DNA from: Flavobacterium sp.
Lineage (GTDB): Bacteria > Bacteroidota > Bacteroidia > Flavobacteriales > Flavobacteriaceae
Assembly (NCBI RefSeq): GCF_021151785.1
Contig: NZ_JAGKWP010000035.1
Span: 1-23,249, forward strand
DNA length: 23,249 nucleotides
Reading direction: 5' to 3'
This document shows positions 16,131 through 23,249 of this stretch, in pieces. Made by a program: the position numbers and the translations under genes. Position 1 is the first letter of the stretch; every line of letters starts with the position of its first letter. The notes under the pieces were generated by a model. That model saw only the letters and a list, made by a program, of their open reading frames with translations, was not told the DNA's origin and searched no databases.

Positions 16131-19100
16131 ATGAAAAACGTCTATATAATTACCACTCTACTCTTAAGTCTAGTTAGTTTTAGTCAATTAAGTAATAAAC
16201 ATTGGATTCCACCATTACATTCAAGAGACGATACGGCGATTCAAGATCATTACCTTTACTTATCAACCGCTGAAACCGTTCCTTTTCAGGTTACGGTAAA
16301 AACAGGTGATGGAACCCCAATTACTGGCTCTCCTTTCACTATTTCACAGACCAATCCTGCTGTAATTTTAATAGGAAACGGACAACCGTCTTCTATGTTT
16401 TTAGACCAGACAGATCTTAATGTTGTCGTTTCAGATAAAGGTCTAATCTTAGAAGGAAGTAAAGACTTTTACGCTAGTTTTAGGATGCGTGCTCAAAATC
16501 ATGCGGAAACCTTAATATCTAAAGGAAAACCAGGTATAGGTACTAGCTTTAGATTAGGTAGTACTCCACAAGGAGGAGAGATTAATATTAGAAATTTTGT
16601 AGCCAGTGTTATGGCTACACAAGACAATACCACCATTACACTTTCGGATTATGATACTAACGTAGATTTTGTTACACTAAACGGCCCTATTAGTCCTGAC
16701 ACACAAGTATTTACATTAAACAAAGGACAAAGTATTGTTTTTAGTGGTTACACAGATAATACAGCGAATTGGACAGGATTTATTGGCGCGTCATTAGTAG
16801 CTAATAAACCTGTTGCCGTAAATACGGGTAACGCAACTGGAGGAGTTACCAATAATGGTTCTGATTTCACCTTGGATCAAATTGTATCTGCCACACAAAT
16901 TGGCACGGAATACATCTTTATTGAAGGGAATGGATTACCTGAAATGGAACGACCATTACTGATTGCTAATGAAGATAATACAGAAATTTATGTAAATGGA
17001 AATACAACGCCTATCGCTACTTTGAATGCAGGTGATTACATCCTAATTCCTAATTCTTATTACCAAGGTCTTGATAGTAAAAACATATATATTCGTTCTT
17101 CAAAGCCGGTTTTTGCCTATCAATTAATTGGTGGAGCAGCATCCTCTCCCACTTCAGGCTTAAATTTCATTCCACCATTGAGTTGCTTTTTTCAAAATTC
17201 AGTTTACATTCCGGCGATTGATTCAATTGGAAACACCAATTATAGTGCCGACCTTATGGTGTTAACTTATAGCAGTTCAACCATTACCGTAAATGGCAAC
17301 CCTATTAATCCAGCAACTTCGGAAGCGGTTTTAGGAAATACAGATTGGGTAACTTATAGAATTTCTGGTTACTCAGGTAATGTAAGAGTTGTATCTACAG
17401 GCCCATTAGCCGTAGGAGTATTTGGAGCCAGTGGAGCAGCGGGTTATGCCGGTTATTATTCTGGATTTGGTAGTGCCCCAACAGATACCGATGTTACTGT
17501 GTGTTCTTCGGCTACAAAAGACCTTTTTGAATCAATAGATGGTAACCCAGGGCCTAATGGTACATGGGCTGTTCCTGCTGGCGGTGCACCTTTAAACGGA
17601 AATATTTTTGATCCTGCCGTAAATATACCTGGAGAATACATTTATACCTTTACTAAAAACTGCAACACCTCCTTAACAACCATATCCGTAAAAGCAAATG
17701 TAACTGTAGTTCAAGGTGGAAATCCAGGAACTAGTACCACCAAAAACACATGCATCAACGACCCTAGCTTTGACTTATTTACTCTTCTAGGTACTAATGT
17801 AACTACTGGAGGAATTTGGTCTCCTGCTTTGGCTAGTGGTACCAGTTTGTTTAATCCAGCTGTAGATGTTTCTGGAACTTACACTTATACGATACCTGCT
17901 AATAGTGTTTGTCCTGAATTATCTTCAAGCATTACTATAACAAATAACCCTTTACCTAGTATTAGTCCAATCACAACTTTAGAACAATGTGACGACAATT
18001 TAGATGGAGACGACACAAACGGGAAAGTAACCTTTAATTTAAACACGAAGAACACCGAAGCTCTAAATGGACAAACAGGCATTACTGTAACCTACCATTT
18101 AACAGCTTCAGATGCAATAGCTAATACAGGAAGCATTACTACATACTATGGTGGAAATAACACCATTCATGTGCGTTTAACCAATACGGCTACTGGCTGT
18201 TATAGTGTTACTTCATTTGAAGTAAAAGTTAATCCAAAACCTGTAGTTTCAAATACCATAACTTTAACTCAATGTGATGACGATACAGATGCTATCACTG
18301 ATTTCAATCTAACGGAAGCCAATGGTTTACTTGCAACACAAAACAACTTAACCTTCTCCTATTATACTACACAAACGGAAGCAGAAAACAACACAAATCC
18401 AATTACCAATACAACGGTATATAATTCAGCGAATAATGGTGTCGTTTGGGCTAGAGTTACTAATGAATTTGGATGTTACCGAACAGCTAAAGTCAACTTA
18501 ATAGTATCGACCACACAGGTGCCTGCTGGGTTCCAATTTCCGTTAAATGAATGTGATGAATTTATTAGTCTAAGTGATCCAGATTTTGACGGAATAGATT
18601 ATTTTAATCTAAACCCTGCCACAACAGCTATTTTAAATTTATTCCCTGGAAATCAAAATTTAACCGTAACCTATTACACTTCACAAGCCAATGCCTTAGC
18701 AGAAACAAATGCCATTACTACACTAGCTAATTTTAGAAACACCATCCCTCATTCGCAAACCATTTGGGTGAGAATCGATAGTAGTTTAAATAATGATTGT
18801 ATAGGATTAGGGCCTTATGTGACGTTAACAGTTAATCCACTTCCTAATTTTGATTTACCTACACGTAAAATACTTTGTGTAAACCCAATCAATGGCGCTG
18901 GAATTCTTCCTGTAGATGCTACCCCTACAACCCAAGGAAATTATTCCTATACATGGACTCCGGCTAACACAAATACCAACCCTGCTATTTATAATATTAC
19001 CCAACCAGGCGTGTATAGTGTAGTTGTAACCAATACCGTTACTGGTTGTACTAAGCAAGACCAAATTCAAGTCCTTATTTCATCTCCGCCAGTAGCCGTA

Positions 19101-19580
19101 ACTGCAATTTTAAACAATGAACTTTTTGCACCTGGGCTTTCTAGTATTCAGGCCATAACCTCAGGTGGTTTTGGAAATTATGAATACAGCCTAGACAATA
19201 TAGAATGGCAAAACAGTCCTGTGTTTAACAACTTAGAAAACGGAACGTATACTATTTATGTAAGAGACAAAAACGAATGTGGACAAATTAGTTCAAATGC
19301 CATTCGAACCATTTCTTACCCGAACTATTTTACTCCTAACGGAGATGGTTATAACGACACTTGGAATATTATTGGTTTAACACCAGAATTTGAAGCCAAG
19401 ATTTATATTTTTGATCGTTATGGCAAATTGCTTAAAGAAATCAACCCCTACAAAACCAATGGTTGGGACGGCATCTACAACGGCACGCCAATGCCTTCGA
19501 CCGATTATTGGTTTAGAATTGAATACAAACAAAACGGCGAAACCAAAGAATTTAGATCACATTTTAGTTTAAAAAGATAA
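16131..19580 (+). CDS. Secreted surface protein with T9SS type-B sorting domain
   Basis: A 1149-residue protein exported by Sec and then by the type IX system. The signal peptide is MKNVYIITTLLLSLVSFSQ. The N-terminal part (about 20-450) resembles the IgGFc-binding-protein N-terminal domain common in Bacteroidota surface proteins. It is followed by Ig/PKD-like repeats, each opening with patterns such as LEQCDDNLDGDD, LTQCDDDTDAITDFNLTEAN and LNECDEF. The last 84 residues, from YFTPNGDGYNDTWNI to the end, are the CHU_C / gliding-motility-associated C-terminal domain, the type-B sorting signal. The longer open frame from 16053 would add 26 residues lacking signal character. Likely an adhesin or matrix protein; the ligand is unknown. 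It may work with the barrel protein upstream. Confidence 0.88.
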   Translation: MKNVYIITTLLLSLVSFSQLSNKHWIPPLHSRDDTAIQDHYLYLSTAETVPFQVTVKTGDGTPITGSPFTISQTNPAVILIGNGQPSSMFLDQTDLNVVVSDKGLILEGSKDFYASFRMRAQNHAETLISKGKPGIGTSFRLGSTPQGGEINIRNFVASVMATQDNTTITLSDYDTNVDFVTLNGPISPDTQVFTLNKGQSIVFSGYTDNTANWTGFIGASLVANKPVAVNTGNATGGVTNNGSDFTLDQIVSATQIGTEYIFIEGNGLPEMERPLLIANEDNTEIYVNGNTTPIATLNAGDYILIPNSYYQGLDSKNIYIRSSKPVFAYQLIGGAASSPTSGLNFIPPLSCFFQNSVYIPAIDSIGNTNYSADLMVLTYSSSTITVNGNPINPATSEAVLGNTDWVTYRISGYSGNVRVVSTGPLAVGVFGASGAAGYAGYYSGFGSAPTDTDVTVCSSATKDLFESIDGNPGPNGTWAVPAGGAPLNGNIFDPAVNIPGEYIYTFTKNCNTSLTTISVKANVTVVQGGNPGTSTTKNTCINDPSFDLFTLLGTNVTTGGIWSPALASGTSLFNPAVDVSGTYTYTIPANSVCPELSSSITITNNPLPSISPITTLEQCDDNLDGDDTNGKVTFNLNTKNTEALNGQTGITVTYHLTASDAIANTGSITTYYGGNNTIHVRLTNTATGCYSVTSFEVKVNPKPVVSNTITLTQCDDDTDAITDFNLTEANGLLATQNNLTFSYYTTQTEAENNTNPITNTTVYNSANNGVVWARVTNEFGCYRTAKVNLIVSTTQVPAGFQFPLNECDEFISLSDPDFDGIDYFNLNPATTAILNLFPGNQNLTVTYYTSQANALAETNAITTLANFRNTIPHSQTIWVRIDSSLNNDCIGLGPYVTLTVNPLPNFDLPTRKILCVNPINGAGILPVDATPTTQGNYSYTWTPANTNTNPAIYNITQPGVYSVVVTNTVTGCTKQDQIQVLISSPPVAVTAILNNELFAPGLSSIQAITSGGFGNYEYSLDNIEWQNSPVFNNLENGTYTIYVRDKNECGQISSNAIRTISYPNYFTPNGDGYNDTWNIIGLTPEFEAKIYIFDRYGKLLKEINPYKTNGWDGIYNGTPMPSTDYWFRIEYKQNGETKEFRSHFSLKR

Positions 19581-19582
19581 CA

Positions 19583-20332
19583 ATGGAAGCTTTTGTAAAA
19601 ACAGAATTAAACCACAATATTGGAACCATAACTTTTTTTCATCCTGCAGGCAATTCCTTTCCGGGAGTTCAACTACAGAAACTAGTTGAGGCTATCGAAG
19701 CCCTTGACCAAAATGAAGCTGTAACCCTAATCTTGTTGCAAAGCGAAGGCAATTCCTTTTGCGCTGGAGCCTCTTTTGATGAATTAGTAGCCATAGAAGA
19801 CTTAGAAACGGGTAAAAAATTCTTCTCTGGTTTTGCTAACGTTATCAATGCTATGCGCAGTTGTTCCAAATTGATTGTAGCCAAGGTTCAAGGTAAAGCC
19901 GTGGGTGGTGGTGTTGGTATTGTAGCAGCAGCAGACTATGCACTGGGTACCACAAAAGCAGACATTAAATTATCTGAACTAACCATTGGAATAGGTCCTT
20001 TTGTAATTGAACCTGCCGTAAGTAGAAAAATAGGTGCCACAGCTATGGCCGAACTGACTCTTGATGCGAGCAATTGGAAAACAGCACAATGGGCATTTGA
20101 AAAGGGATTGTATGCGCAATTAGTAGCTACAAACGAGGCCTTAGATGAATGCACCCAAGCTTTTACCACGCAACTAGCAAGTTATCATCCTGAAGCGTTA
20201 AAAGAAATGAAAAAAGTATTGTGGCAAAATACCGATCATTGGTCTACTTTACTATATGACCGTGCAGCAATTTCAGGCACCTTAGTTTTGTCTGATTTTA
20301 CCAAAAATGCCTTAGCAAAGTTTAAAAAATAA
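19583..20332 (+). CDS. Enoyl-CoA hydratase/isomerase family protein (methylglutaconyl-CoA hydratase-like)
   Basis: A cytoplasmic crotonase-fold protein of 249 residues. The oxyanion-hole regions are FCAGASFDEL (59-68) and GKAVGGGVGIVAAAD (105-118). Of the two catalytic glutamates of classic enoyl-CoA hydratase, the second is kept (E132 in LSELTIGIG), while the first is replaced by Gly112 (GGGVGI instead of GGGCEL). GPFVIEPAVSRKIG resembles the PAVISPYV region of LiuC-type methylglutaconyl-CoA hydratases of leucine breakdown, so that role is possible. It begins 2 nt after the stop of the T9SS gene, with no promoter between, so co-transcription is likely although no functional link is evident. 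The exact substrate is unresolved. Confidence 0.85.
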   Translation: MEAFVKTELNHNIGTITFFHPAGNSFPGVQLQKLVEAIEALDQNEAVTLILLQSEGNSFCAGASFDELVAIEDLETGKKFFSGFANVINAMRSCSKLIVAKVQGKAVGGGVGIVAAADYALGTTKADIKLSELTIGIGPFVIEPAVSRKIGATAMAELTLDASNWKTAQWAFEKGLYAQLVATNEALDECTQAFTTQLASYHPEALKEMKKVLWQNTDHWSTLLYDRAAISGTLVLSDFTKNALAKFKK

Positions 20333-20352
20333 ACCGCTTCTTGGAAAATAAA

Positions 20353-20443
20353 CGGGACTTATAGCCCCGGTTGAAGTGACATCCTTTTGGAGTGGCTTTG
20401 AACACCTAAGCCACTCCAAAAGATAAAACGGAAGACGGGACTC
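20353..20443 (+). ncRNA. Structured RNA candidate resembling the Flavo-1 motif
   Basis: This gene-free element has a 15-bp perfect stem, CTTTTGGAGTGGCTT (20384-20398) paired with 20408-20422, and a 9-nt loop. It is flanked by CGGGACTTATAGCCCCGG before and AACGGAAGACGGGACTC after, where CCCG and CGGG segments could form outer helices. The stem is not followed by a U-run on either strand, so it is not a standard terminator. The flanks match my memory of a repeat often seen between flavobacterial genes, which I believe is the Flavo-1 RNA. That name needs a covariance-model check. The strand follows the recalled motif. Confidence 0.5.
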
Positions 20444-20473
20444 ATTATCCTATGGAATGAACAACAGGTGCTC

Positions 20474-21076
20474 CTATCTGGTTTTTAACCAACCTGTAAT
20501 ACTGTATCTTTTTTGGTGAACGGGTTTAACTTCGTGCTCTAACGTTTGACTATCAAAAATCACCACCCTACCACGCTCAGGATATACAGTTACATCGCCC
20601 GAAGCTTTATAAATGACCAATTCACCGCCATATTCAGGCAACCAATTTTCATCATTCAAATAACAAACAAGCGACAATCTTCTGCGTTGATCGTTTTGAA
20701 AAACATCTAAATGACGCTTATAAAACGTGCCTTCAGGATAAAGAGCATAGTGAAATTCTTTTTCTGCAATTCCTAAAAAACAAGTTGCATTGAGATAAGC
20801 CACCAGCTCATTTACTTTTTTAAAAAATAACGCAGAGGCAGGTGTCACCGTTTGCTCGTCTAACCAAAAAATATAATCGCCACGAATAGCTTCAATAATC
20901 TTCTCATCTGCACGATTCCCTATTGCCGACTTTTTAAATGCCTGTTGGGCTTGTACTTCCAACAAACCATTTTTAAGAACAGTTACTTCCTCGGCAGAAA
21001 AAAAATTATCCATTACGACATACTGTTCCTGAACAATACCATCAATAATCCTTTCAAAAGTCTCGTTGCGTTCCAT
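20474..21076 (-). CDS. Prolyl-4-hydroxylase-like 2OG-Fe(II) oxygenase
   Basis: A cytoplasmic 2-oxoglutarate- and iron-dependent dioxygenase of 200 residues, with the double-stranded beta-helix fold of the PHD/Egl-9 type. The iron ligands are His122 and Asp124 in YKRHLDVFQND and His181 in TLEHEVKPV. Arg190 in KRYSITGW is the likely 2-oxoglutarate anchor. The stretch RRRLSLVCYLNDENW with YGGELVIY is typical of bacterial prolyl hydroxylases related to human PHD2; a Pseudomonas relative acts on EF-Tu. A protein target such as a ribosomal or elongation factor is plausible but unproven. A good promoter lies 22 nt upstream. The gene is divergent from queD. Confidence 0.88.
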   Translation of the reverse strand: MERNETFERIIDGIVQEQYVVMDNFFSAEEVTVLKNGLLEVQAQQAFKKSAIGNRADEKIIEAIRGDYIFWLDEQTVTPASALFFKKVNELVAYLNATCFLGIAEKEFHYALYPEGTFYKRHLDVFQNDQRRRLSLVCYLNDENWLPEYGGELVIYKASGDVTVYPERGRVVIFDSQTLEHEVKPVHQKRYSITGWLKTR

Positions 21077-21098
21077 GAGCGATTTCTAAATTTTAATG

Positions 21099-21106
21099 CA
21101 AAGATA
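21099..21106 (-). promoter_or_regulatory. -7 promoter element of the 2OG oxygenase gene
   Basis: The minus strand reads TATCTTTG, a perfect TAnnTTTG, 22 nt before the ATG at 21076. It lies 26 nt from the oppositely directed queD -7 element, so the -33 regions of the two promoters overlap and simultaneous use may be exclusive. Confidence 0.65.
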
Positions 21107-21132
21107 AATGAAATTAGAGCTAAATTATTTCC

Positions 21133-21140
21133 TATTTTTG
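21133..21140 (+). promoter_or_regulatory. -7 promoter element of queD
   Basis: TATTTTTG matches TAnnTTTG and lies 20 nt before the ATG at 21161. This supports MSNIRITK as the start instead of the much longer frame beginning at 20945, which would run through the oxygenase gene on the other strand. Confidence 0.65.
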
Positions 21141-21160
21141 CAATTCAATTACAAGAAAAA

Positions 21161-21613
21161 ATGAGTAACATTAGAATCACCAAACAGTTCAACTTTGAAA
21201 CCGGTCATGCTTTGTTTGGCTACGACGGAAAATGTAAAAACGTACACGGACACAGCTATAAATTATCTGTAACCGTAATAGGTACCCCTATTACAGATGT
21301 TTCCAATGTAAAGTTAGGTATGGTAATTGATTTTGGCGATTTAAAAAAAATTGTGAAAGAAGAAATTGTGGATGTGTTTGACCATGCCACCGTTTTTAAT
21401 AAAAACACGCCTCATGTAGAATTAGCCATGGCATTGCAAGACCGTGGCCATCATGTTATTTTAGTGGACTACCAACCTACAAGTGAAAATATGGTAATCG
21501 ACTTTGCTGCTAAAATATCGGCCCGATTACCCGAGTCTATTCGTTTACATTCTTTAAGACTGCAAGAAACAGAAACTTCATTTGCTGAATGGTATGCAAG
21601 TGACAATGCTTAG
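21161..21613 (+). CDS. queD: 6-carboxytetrahydropterin synthase / 6-pyruvoyl-tetrahydropterin synthase family
   Basis: A cytoplasmic tunnelling-fold enzyme of 150 residues. QueD converts dihydroneopterin triphosphate to 6-carboxy-tetrahydropterin in queuosine and 7-deazaguanine synthesis. Zinc ligands are His16 in FETGHALFG and His29 and His31 in CKNVHGHSY. Cys25 gives the CxxxHGH pattern of QueD. VIDFGDLK (about 55-62), DVFDHATVFN (Asp74, His75), PTSENMV and LQETETSFAEW complete the usual motifs. A longer upstream frame exists, but the family start and the promoter both fit 21161. No other queuosine gene is in the window. A 6-pyruvoyl-type activity is the main alternative. Confidence 0.88.
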   Translation: MSNIRITKQFNFETGHALFGYDGKCKNVHGHSYKLSVTVIGTPITDVSNVKLGMVIDFGDLKKIVKEEIVDVFDHATVFNKNTPHVELAMALQDRGHHVILVDYQPTSENMVIDFAAKISARLPESIRLHSLRLQETETSFAEWYASDNA

Positions 21614-21843
21614 CCTGTCCTTATATTACCTTGAATTGCCTAAAAGACCTATTTTCATTTTTACAAAAAGTAAACACCCTCACCTTTATTAGCAACTGCT
21701 GAAGTGACAGAAGCTAACAATACCTTTTTGACCTAAAACCAACAACGGAGCCCCAACCCTTTCTTTTATTTAAAAATGGAGCATAAGGATTTTTTTTCTT
21801 TTGCTAGGTCTTCTATTTCCATTTATCTGTTTTACAAAATCAA

Positions 21844-21889
21844 TTGCTGTACAGCAAATGACTAATTCCCCTAGGGGAATTAGTCATTT
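21844..21889. repeat. Adjacent perfect palindromes (14 bp and 34 bp)
   Basis: TTGCTGTACAGCAA (21844-21857) is a perfect 14-bp palindrome. It overlaps by two bases a perfect 34-bp palindrome at 21856-21889 centred on CCCCTAGGGG (centre at 21872/21873), with arms AAATGACTAATTCCCCT and its complement. Neither is followed by a proper T-tract. They could bind a dimeric protein or extrude as a cruciform. Confidence 0.85.
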
Positions 21890-21932
21890 TCCCTAGGGGA
21901 ATTGTTTAATTTCCCTAGGGCAATTTATTTTA
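21867..21932. repeat. Three tandem 22-bp units with CCCTAGGG core
   Basis: Units at 21867-21888, 21889-21910 and 21911-21932 share the pattern TTCCCTAGGGGAATT followed by an AT-rich 7-nt tail. The CCTAGG centres are spaced exactly 22 and 22 bp, about two helical turns. The third unit has CAATT in place of GAATT. The array ends 122 nt before the recombinase ATG. Confidence 0.85.
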
Positions 21933-22054
21933 GTGTCTTGAGCACTTGATTTTACTGTACGTTCGAAAACATAAAAAAGTAAAATGAAAAGCACTTTTTT
22001 TTTCAAGCGTTTAAAAGATTATTTTCTATTTTCGTGTTATATAAACCAATCATT

Positions 22055-23098
22055 ATGAATTACAAAGCCAAAACCATCCTACACAAAGGAACGCCAAGAA
22101 TTGCTGTTTACTTTGAAAAAAACACCACATTAATTACACGTATTAAAACTTTTGAAGATGCTCGCTGGAGTGCTTCAAACAAATATTGGCATTTGCCTGA
22201 TACGGAAGGCAATCGATTGCATTTTAAATTGCCTTTAGCGCATACTTTAGTTCCTAATACTGAGGGAATAGCAAGCATTGAAACCTTTAAGCGTTACCTT
22301 TTATCAAAACGATATAGCCTAAACACAATAAACACTTACAGTGAGGCATTAAAATCGTTTTTAACTTTTTGCAATACCAAAGCTGTAAAAGACATTACTA
22401 ACGAAGATGTTATTGCTTATAATAACGATTTTATACTGAAAAATAAATTTTCATCTTCTTACCAAAATCAAATAGTAAATGCTATTAAGCTTTTCTTTAA
22501 GATAGTAAAAGAAACATCGATTGAAATAAATAAAATACATCGTCCTAAACGAGAAAAGGTATTACCAAATGTTTTGAGTAAGGATGAAGTGAAAGCAATT
22601 CTTTCTGCGCATACTAATTTAAAACACAAAGTAATGCTTTCAATGATTTACAGTTGCGGACTAAGAAGAAGTGAATTATTAAATTTAAAACCCAATGATA
22701 TAGATTCTAAAAGAAACGTTGTAATTATTAGACAATCCAAAGGTAAAAAAGATAGAATTACTCCATTATCTTCTAAAATATTAGAATTATTAAGGATTTA
22801 TTATAAGGAATACAGTCCAAAAACGTATCTTTTTGAAGGACAACAAAAAAATACGCAATATTCTACTAGAAGTTTAGAAGAAGTATTAAAAAAAAGTGTT
22901 AGATTAGCCAAAATTAATAAACCTGTAACATTGCATTGGCTCAGACATAGCTATGCCACCCACTTGTTAGAAAGTGGCACAGATTTAAGATACATACAAG
23001 AATTATTAGGACATAATAGCAGTAAAACAACTGAAATTTATACGCACGTGAGTACTAAAAACATTCAGCAAATTAAAAGTCCATTTGATGATTTATAA
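22055..23098 (+). CDS. Tyrosine recombinase (XerC/D-like, Bacteroidota type)
   Basis: Site-specific DNA recombinase of 347 residues from the ATG; a GTG at 22034 would add seven residues but lies in the promoter element. Residues about 1-65 form a small N-terminal domain with RWSASNKYWHLPDTEGN. A SAM-like core-binding domain (about 75-150) and the catalytic domain follow. The catalytic set is complete: Arg204 (SCGLRRSELL), Lys229 (SKGKKDR), His294 and Arg297 (HWLRHSYATHL), His320 (LLGHNSS) and Tyr329 (EIYTHVS). The ending IKSPFDDL resembles the SPLD ending of integron integrases, but the long IntI-specific insertion before the HxxR motif is absent. The unusual palindromes upstream and hairpins downstream suggest it acts on local sites. 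It may also belong to a genomic island. Confidence 0.92.
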   Translation: MNYKAKTILHKGTPRIAVYFEKNTTLITRIKTFEDARWSASNKYWHLPDTEGNRLHFKLPLAHTLVPNTEGIASIETFKRYLLSKRYSLNTINTYSEALKSFLTFCNTKAVKDITNEDVIAYNNDFILKNKFSSSYQNQIVNAIKLFFKIVKETSIEINKIHRPKREKVLPNVLSKDEVKAILSAHTNLKHKVMLSMIYSCGLRRSELLNLKPNDIDSKRNVVIIRQSKGKKDRITPLSSKILELLRIYYKEYSPKTYLFEGQQKNTQYSTRSLEEVLKKSVRLAKINKPVTLHWLRHSYATHLLESGTDLRYIQELLGHNSSKTTEIYTHVSTKNIQQIKSPFDDL

Positions 23099-23117
23099 AA
23101 AATAATACGCAATAGTA

Positions 23118-23157
23118 GTTGAGCATAGCTACCTAATAACAGTTAGCTTTGCTCAAC
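23118..23157. repeat. Imperfect 14-bp hairpin directly after the recombinase gene
   Basis: GTTGAGCATAGCTA (23118-23131) pairs with TAGCTTTGCTCAAC (23144-23157) with a single T-T mismatch and a 12-nt loop. It begins 19 nt after the stop codon. It could terminate transcription (AAAAAAG follows rather than T), or be a recombination site. TGAGCATA recurs at 23173-23180. Confidence 0.7.
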
Positions 23158-23182
23158 AAAAAAGCAAAAAACTGAGCATATA

Positions 23183-23205
23183 AACAAGTTGGTAGCAAGC
23201 GTGTT
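23183..23205. repeat. Small imperfect hairpin with mismatch and bulge
   Basis: AACAaGTTG pairs with CAAgCgTGTT around a GTAG loop, leaving one mismatch and one unpaired G. The layout of short paired boxes with an extrahelical base resembles integron attC sites in general form only. GGTAGC here is the complement of GCTACC at 23128-23133. Confidence 0.4.
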
Positions 23206-23249
23206 GAAAAAATCACGAATACAAATAATTTATTAAAAAATGATAGGAT

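Larger units (their letters stand above)
21614..22054. other. Gene-free stretch carrying palindromes and 22-bp repeats before the recombinase
   Basis: This region of 441 nt contains no gene I can support. Its first 230 nt show no clear structure. From 21844 it holds a 14-bp palindrome, a 34-bp palindrome and three CCCTAGGG repeats, described separately. TATTTTCG at 22027-22034 is a near match to TAnnTTTG, 20 nt before the recombinase ATG, and is its likely -7 element. CTGTAC recurs at 21955-21960. Confidence 0.6.

Noticed and set aside
20384..20422. Reading the 15-bp stem as an ordinary terminator
   Set aside because: No U-tract follows on either strand, and the conserved-looking flanks suggest a larger RNA structure.
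20945..21160. A long N-terminal extension of QueD
   Set aside because: It would be antisense to the oxygenase gene and includes the queD promoter; the family start is at 21161.
21867..21932. A CRISPR array
   Set aside because: The units are directly adjacent, with no unique spacers of normal length, and no cas genes are near.
22055..23098. Calling the recombinase a true integron integrase (IntI)
   Set aside because: The SPFDDL ending is IntI-like, but the distance between the catalytic Lys and the HxxR motif is Xer-like and the IntI-specific insertion is missing.

Overview
The window looks like chromosomal DNA from a member of the Flavobacteriaceae, probably Flavobacterium or a close relative. 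The reasons are the low GC content, upstream elements matching the Bacteroidota -7 promoter TAnnTTTG, a type IX secretion type-B C-terminal sorting domain, signal peptides ending in -AQ or -SQ, and HMG-CoA reductase of the mevalonate pathway. No rRNA, tRNA, CRISPR array or insertion sequence was seen. Start codons were chosen from signal peptides, family starts and promoter positions, so several genes begin inside longer open frames.

Layout. (1) 67-2079 (+): a ComEC/Rec2-type membrane protein with a degenerate C-terminal metallo-beta-lactamase region. (2) 2292-9982 (-): a peptide-utilisation block, read right to left: secreted dipeptidyl peptidase IV, then three paralogous proton-dependent peptide transporters, then a small exported thioredoxin-like protein. 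An intrinsic terminator lies inside the block between the first and second transporter. (3) 10296-12569 (+): HMG-CoA reductase followed by a GYDIA-family GHMP kinase. (4) 12638-20332 (+): a 1136-residue predicted outer-membrane beta-barrel protein, a 1149-residue T9SS type-B secreted protein, and an enoyl-CoA hydratase-family protein starting 2 nt after it. (5) 20353-20443: a structured, gene-free element resembling the flavobacterial Flavo-1 RNA. (6) 20474-21613: a prolyl-hydroxylase-like 2OG-Fe(II) oxygenase (-) and QueD (+), divergent with back-to-back promoters. (7) 21614-23249: an accessory-looking end. It has a 441-nt gene-free stretch holding a 14-bp palindrome, a 34-bp perfect palindrome and three 22-bp units each carrying CCCTAGGG, then a tyrosine recombinase, then two imperfect hairpins immediately after its stop codon.

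How the genes work together. The DPP IV probably trims extracellular or periplasmic peptides to di- and tripeptides, which the POT transporters import. HMG-CoA reductase feeds isoprenoid synthesis. The large barrel and the T9SS protein are envelope and surface components. The recombinase with its flanking palindromes and hairpins is the most unusual part. It could be the edge of an integron-like or site-specific recombination locus continuing beyond the window, but this is inference from local structure only.
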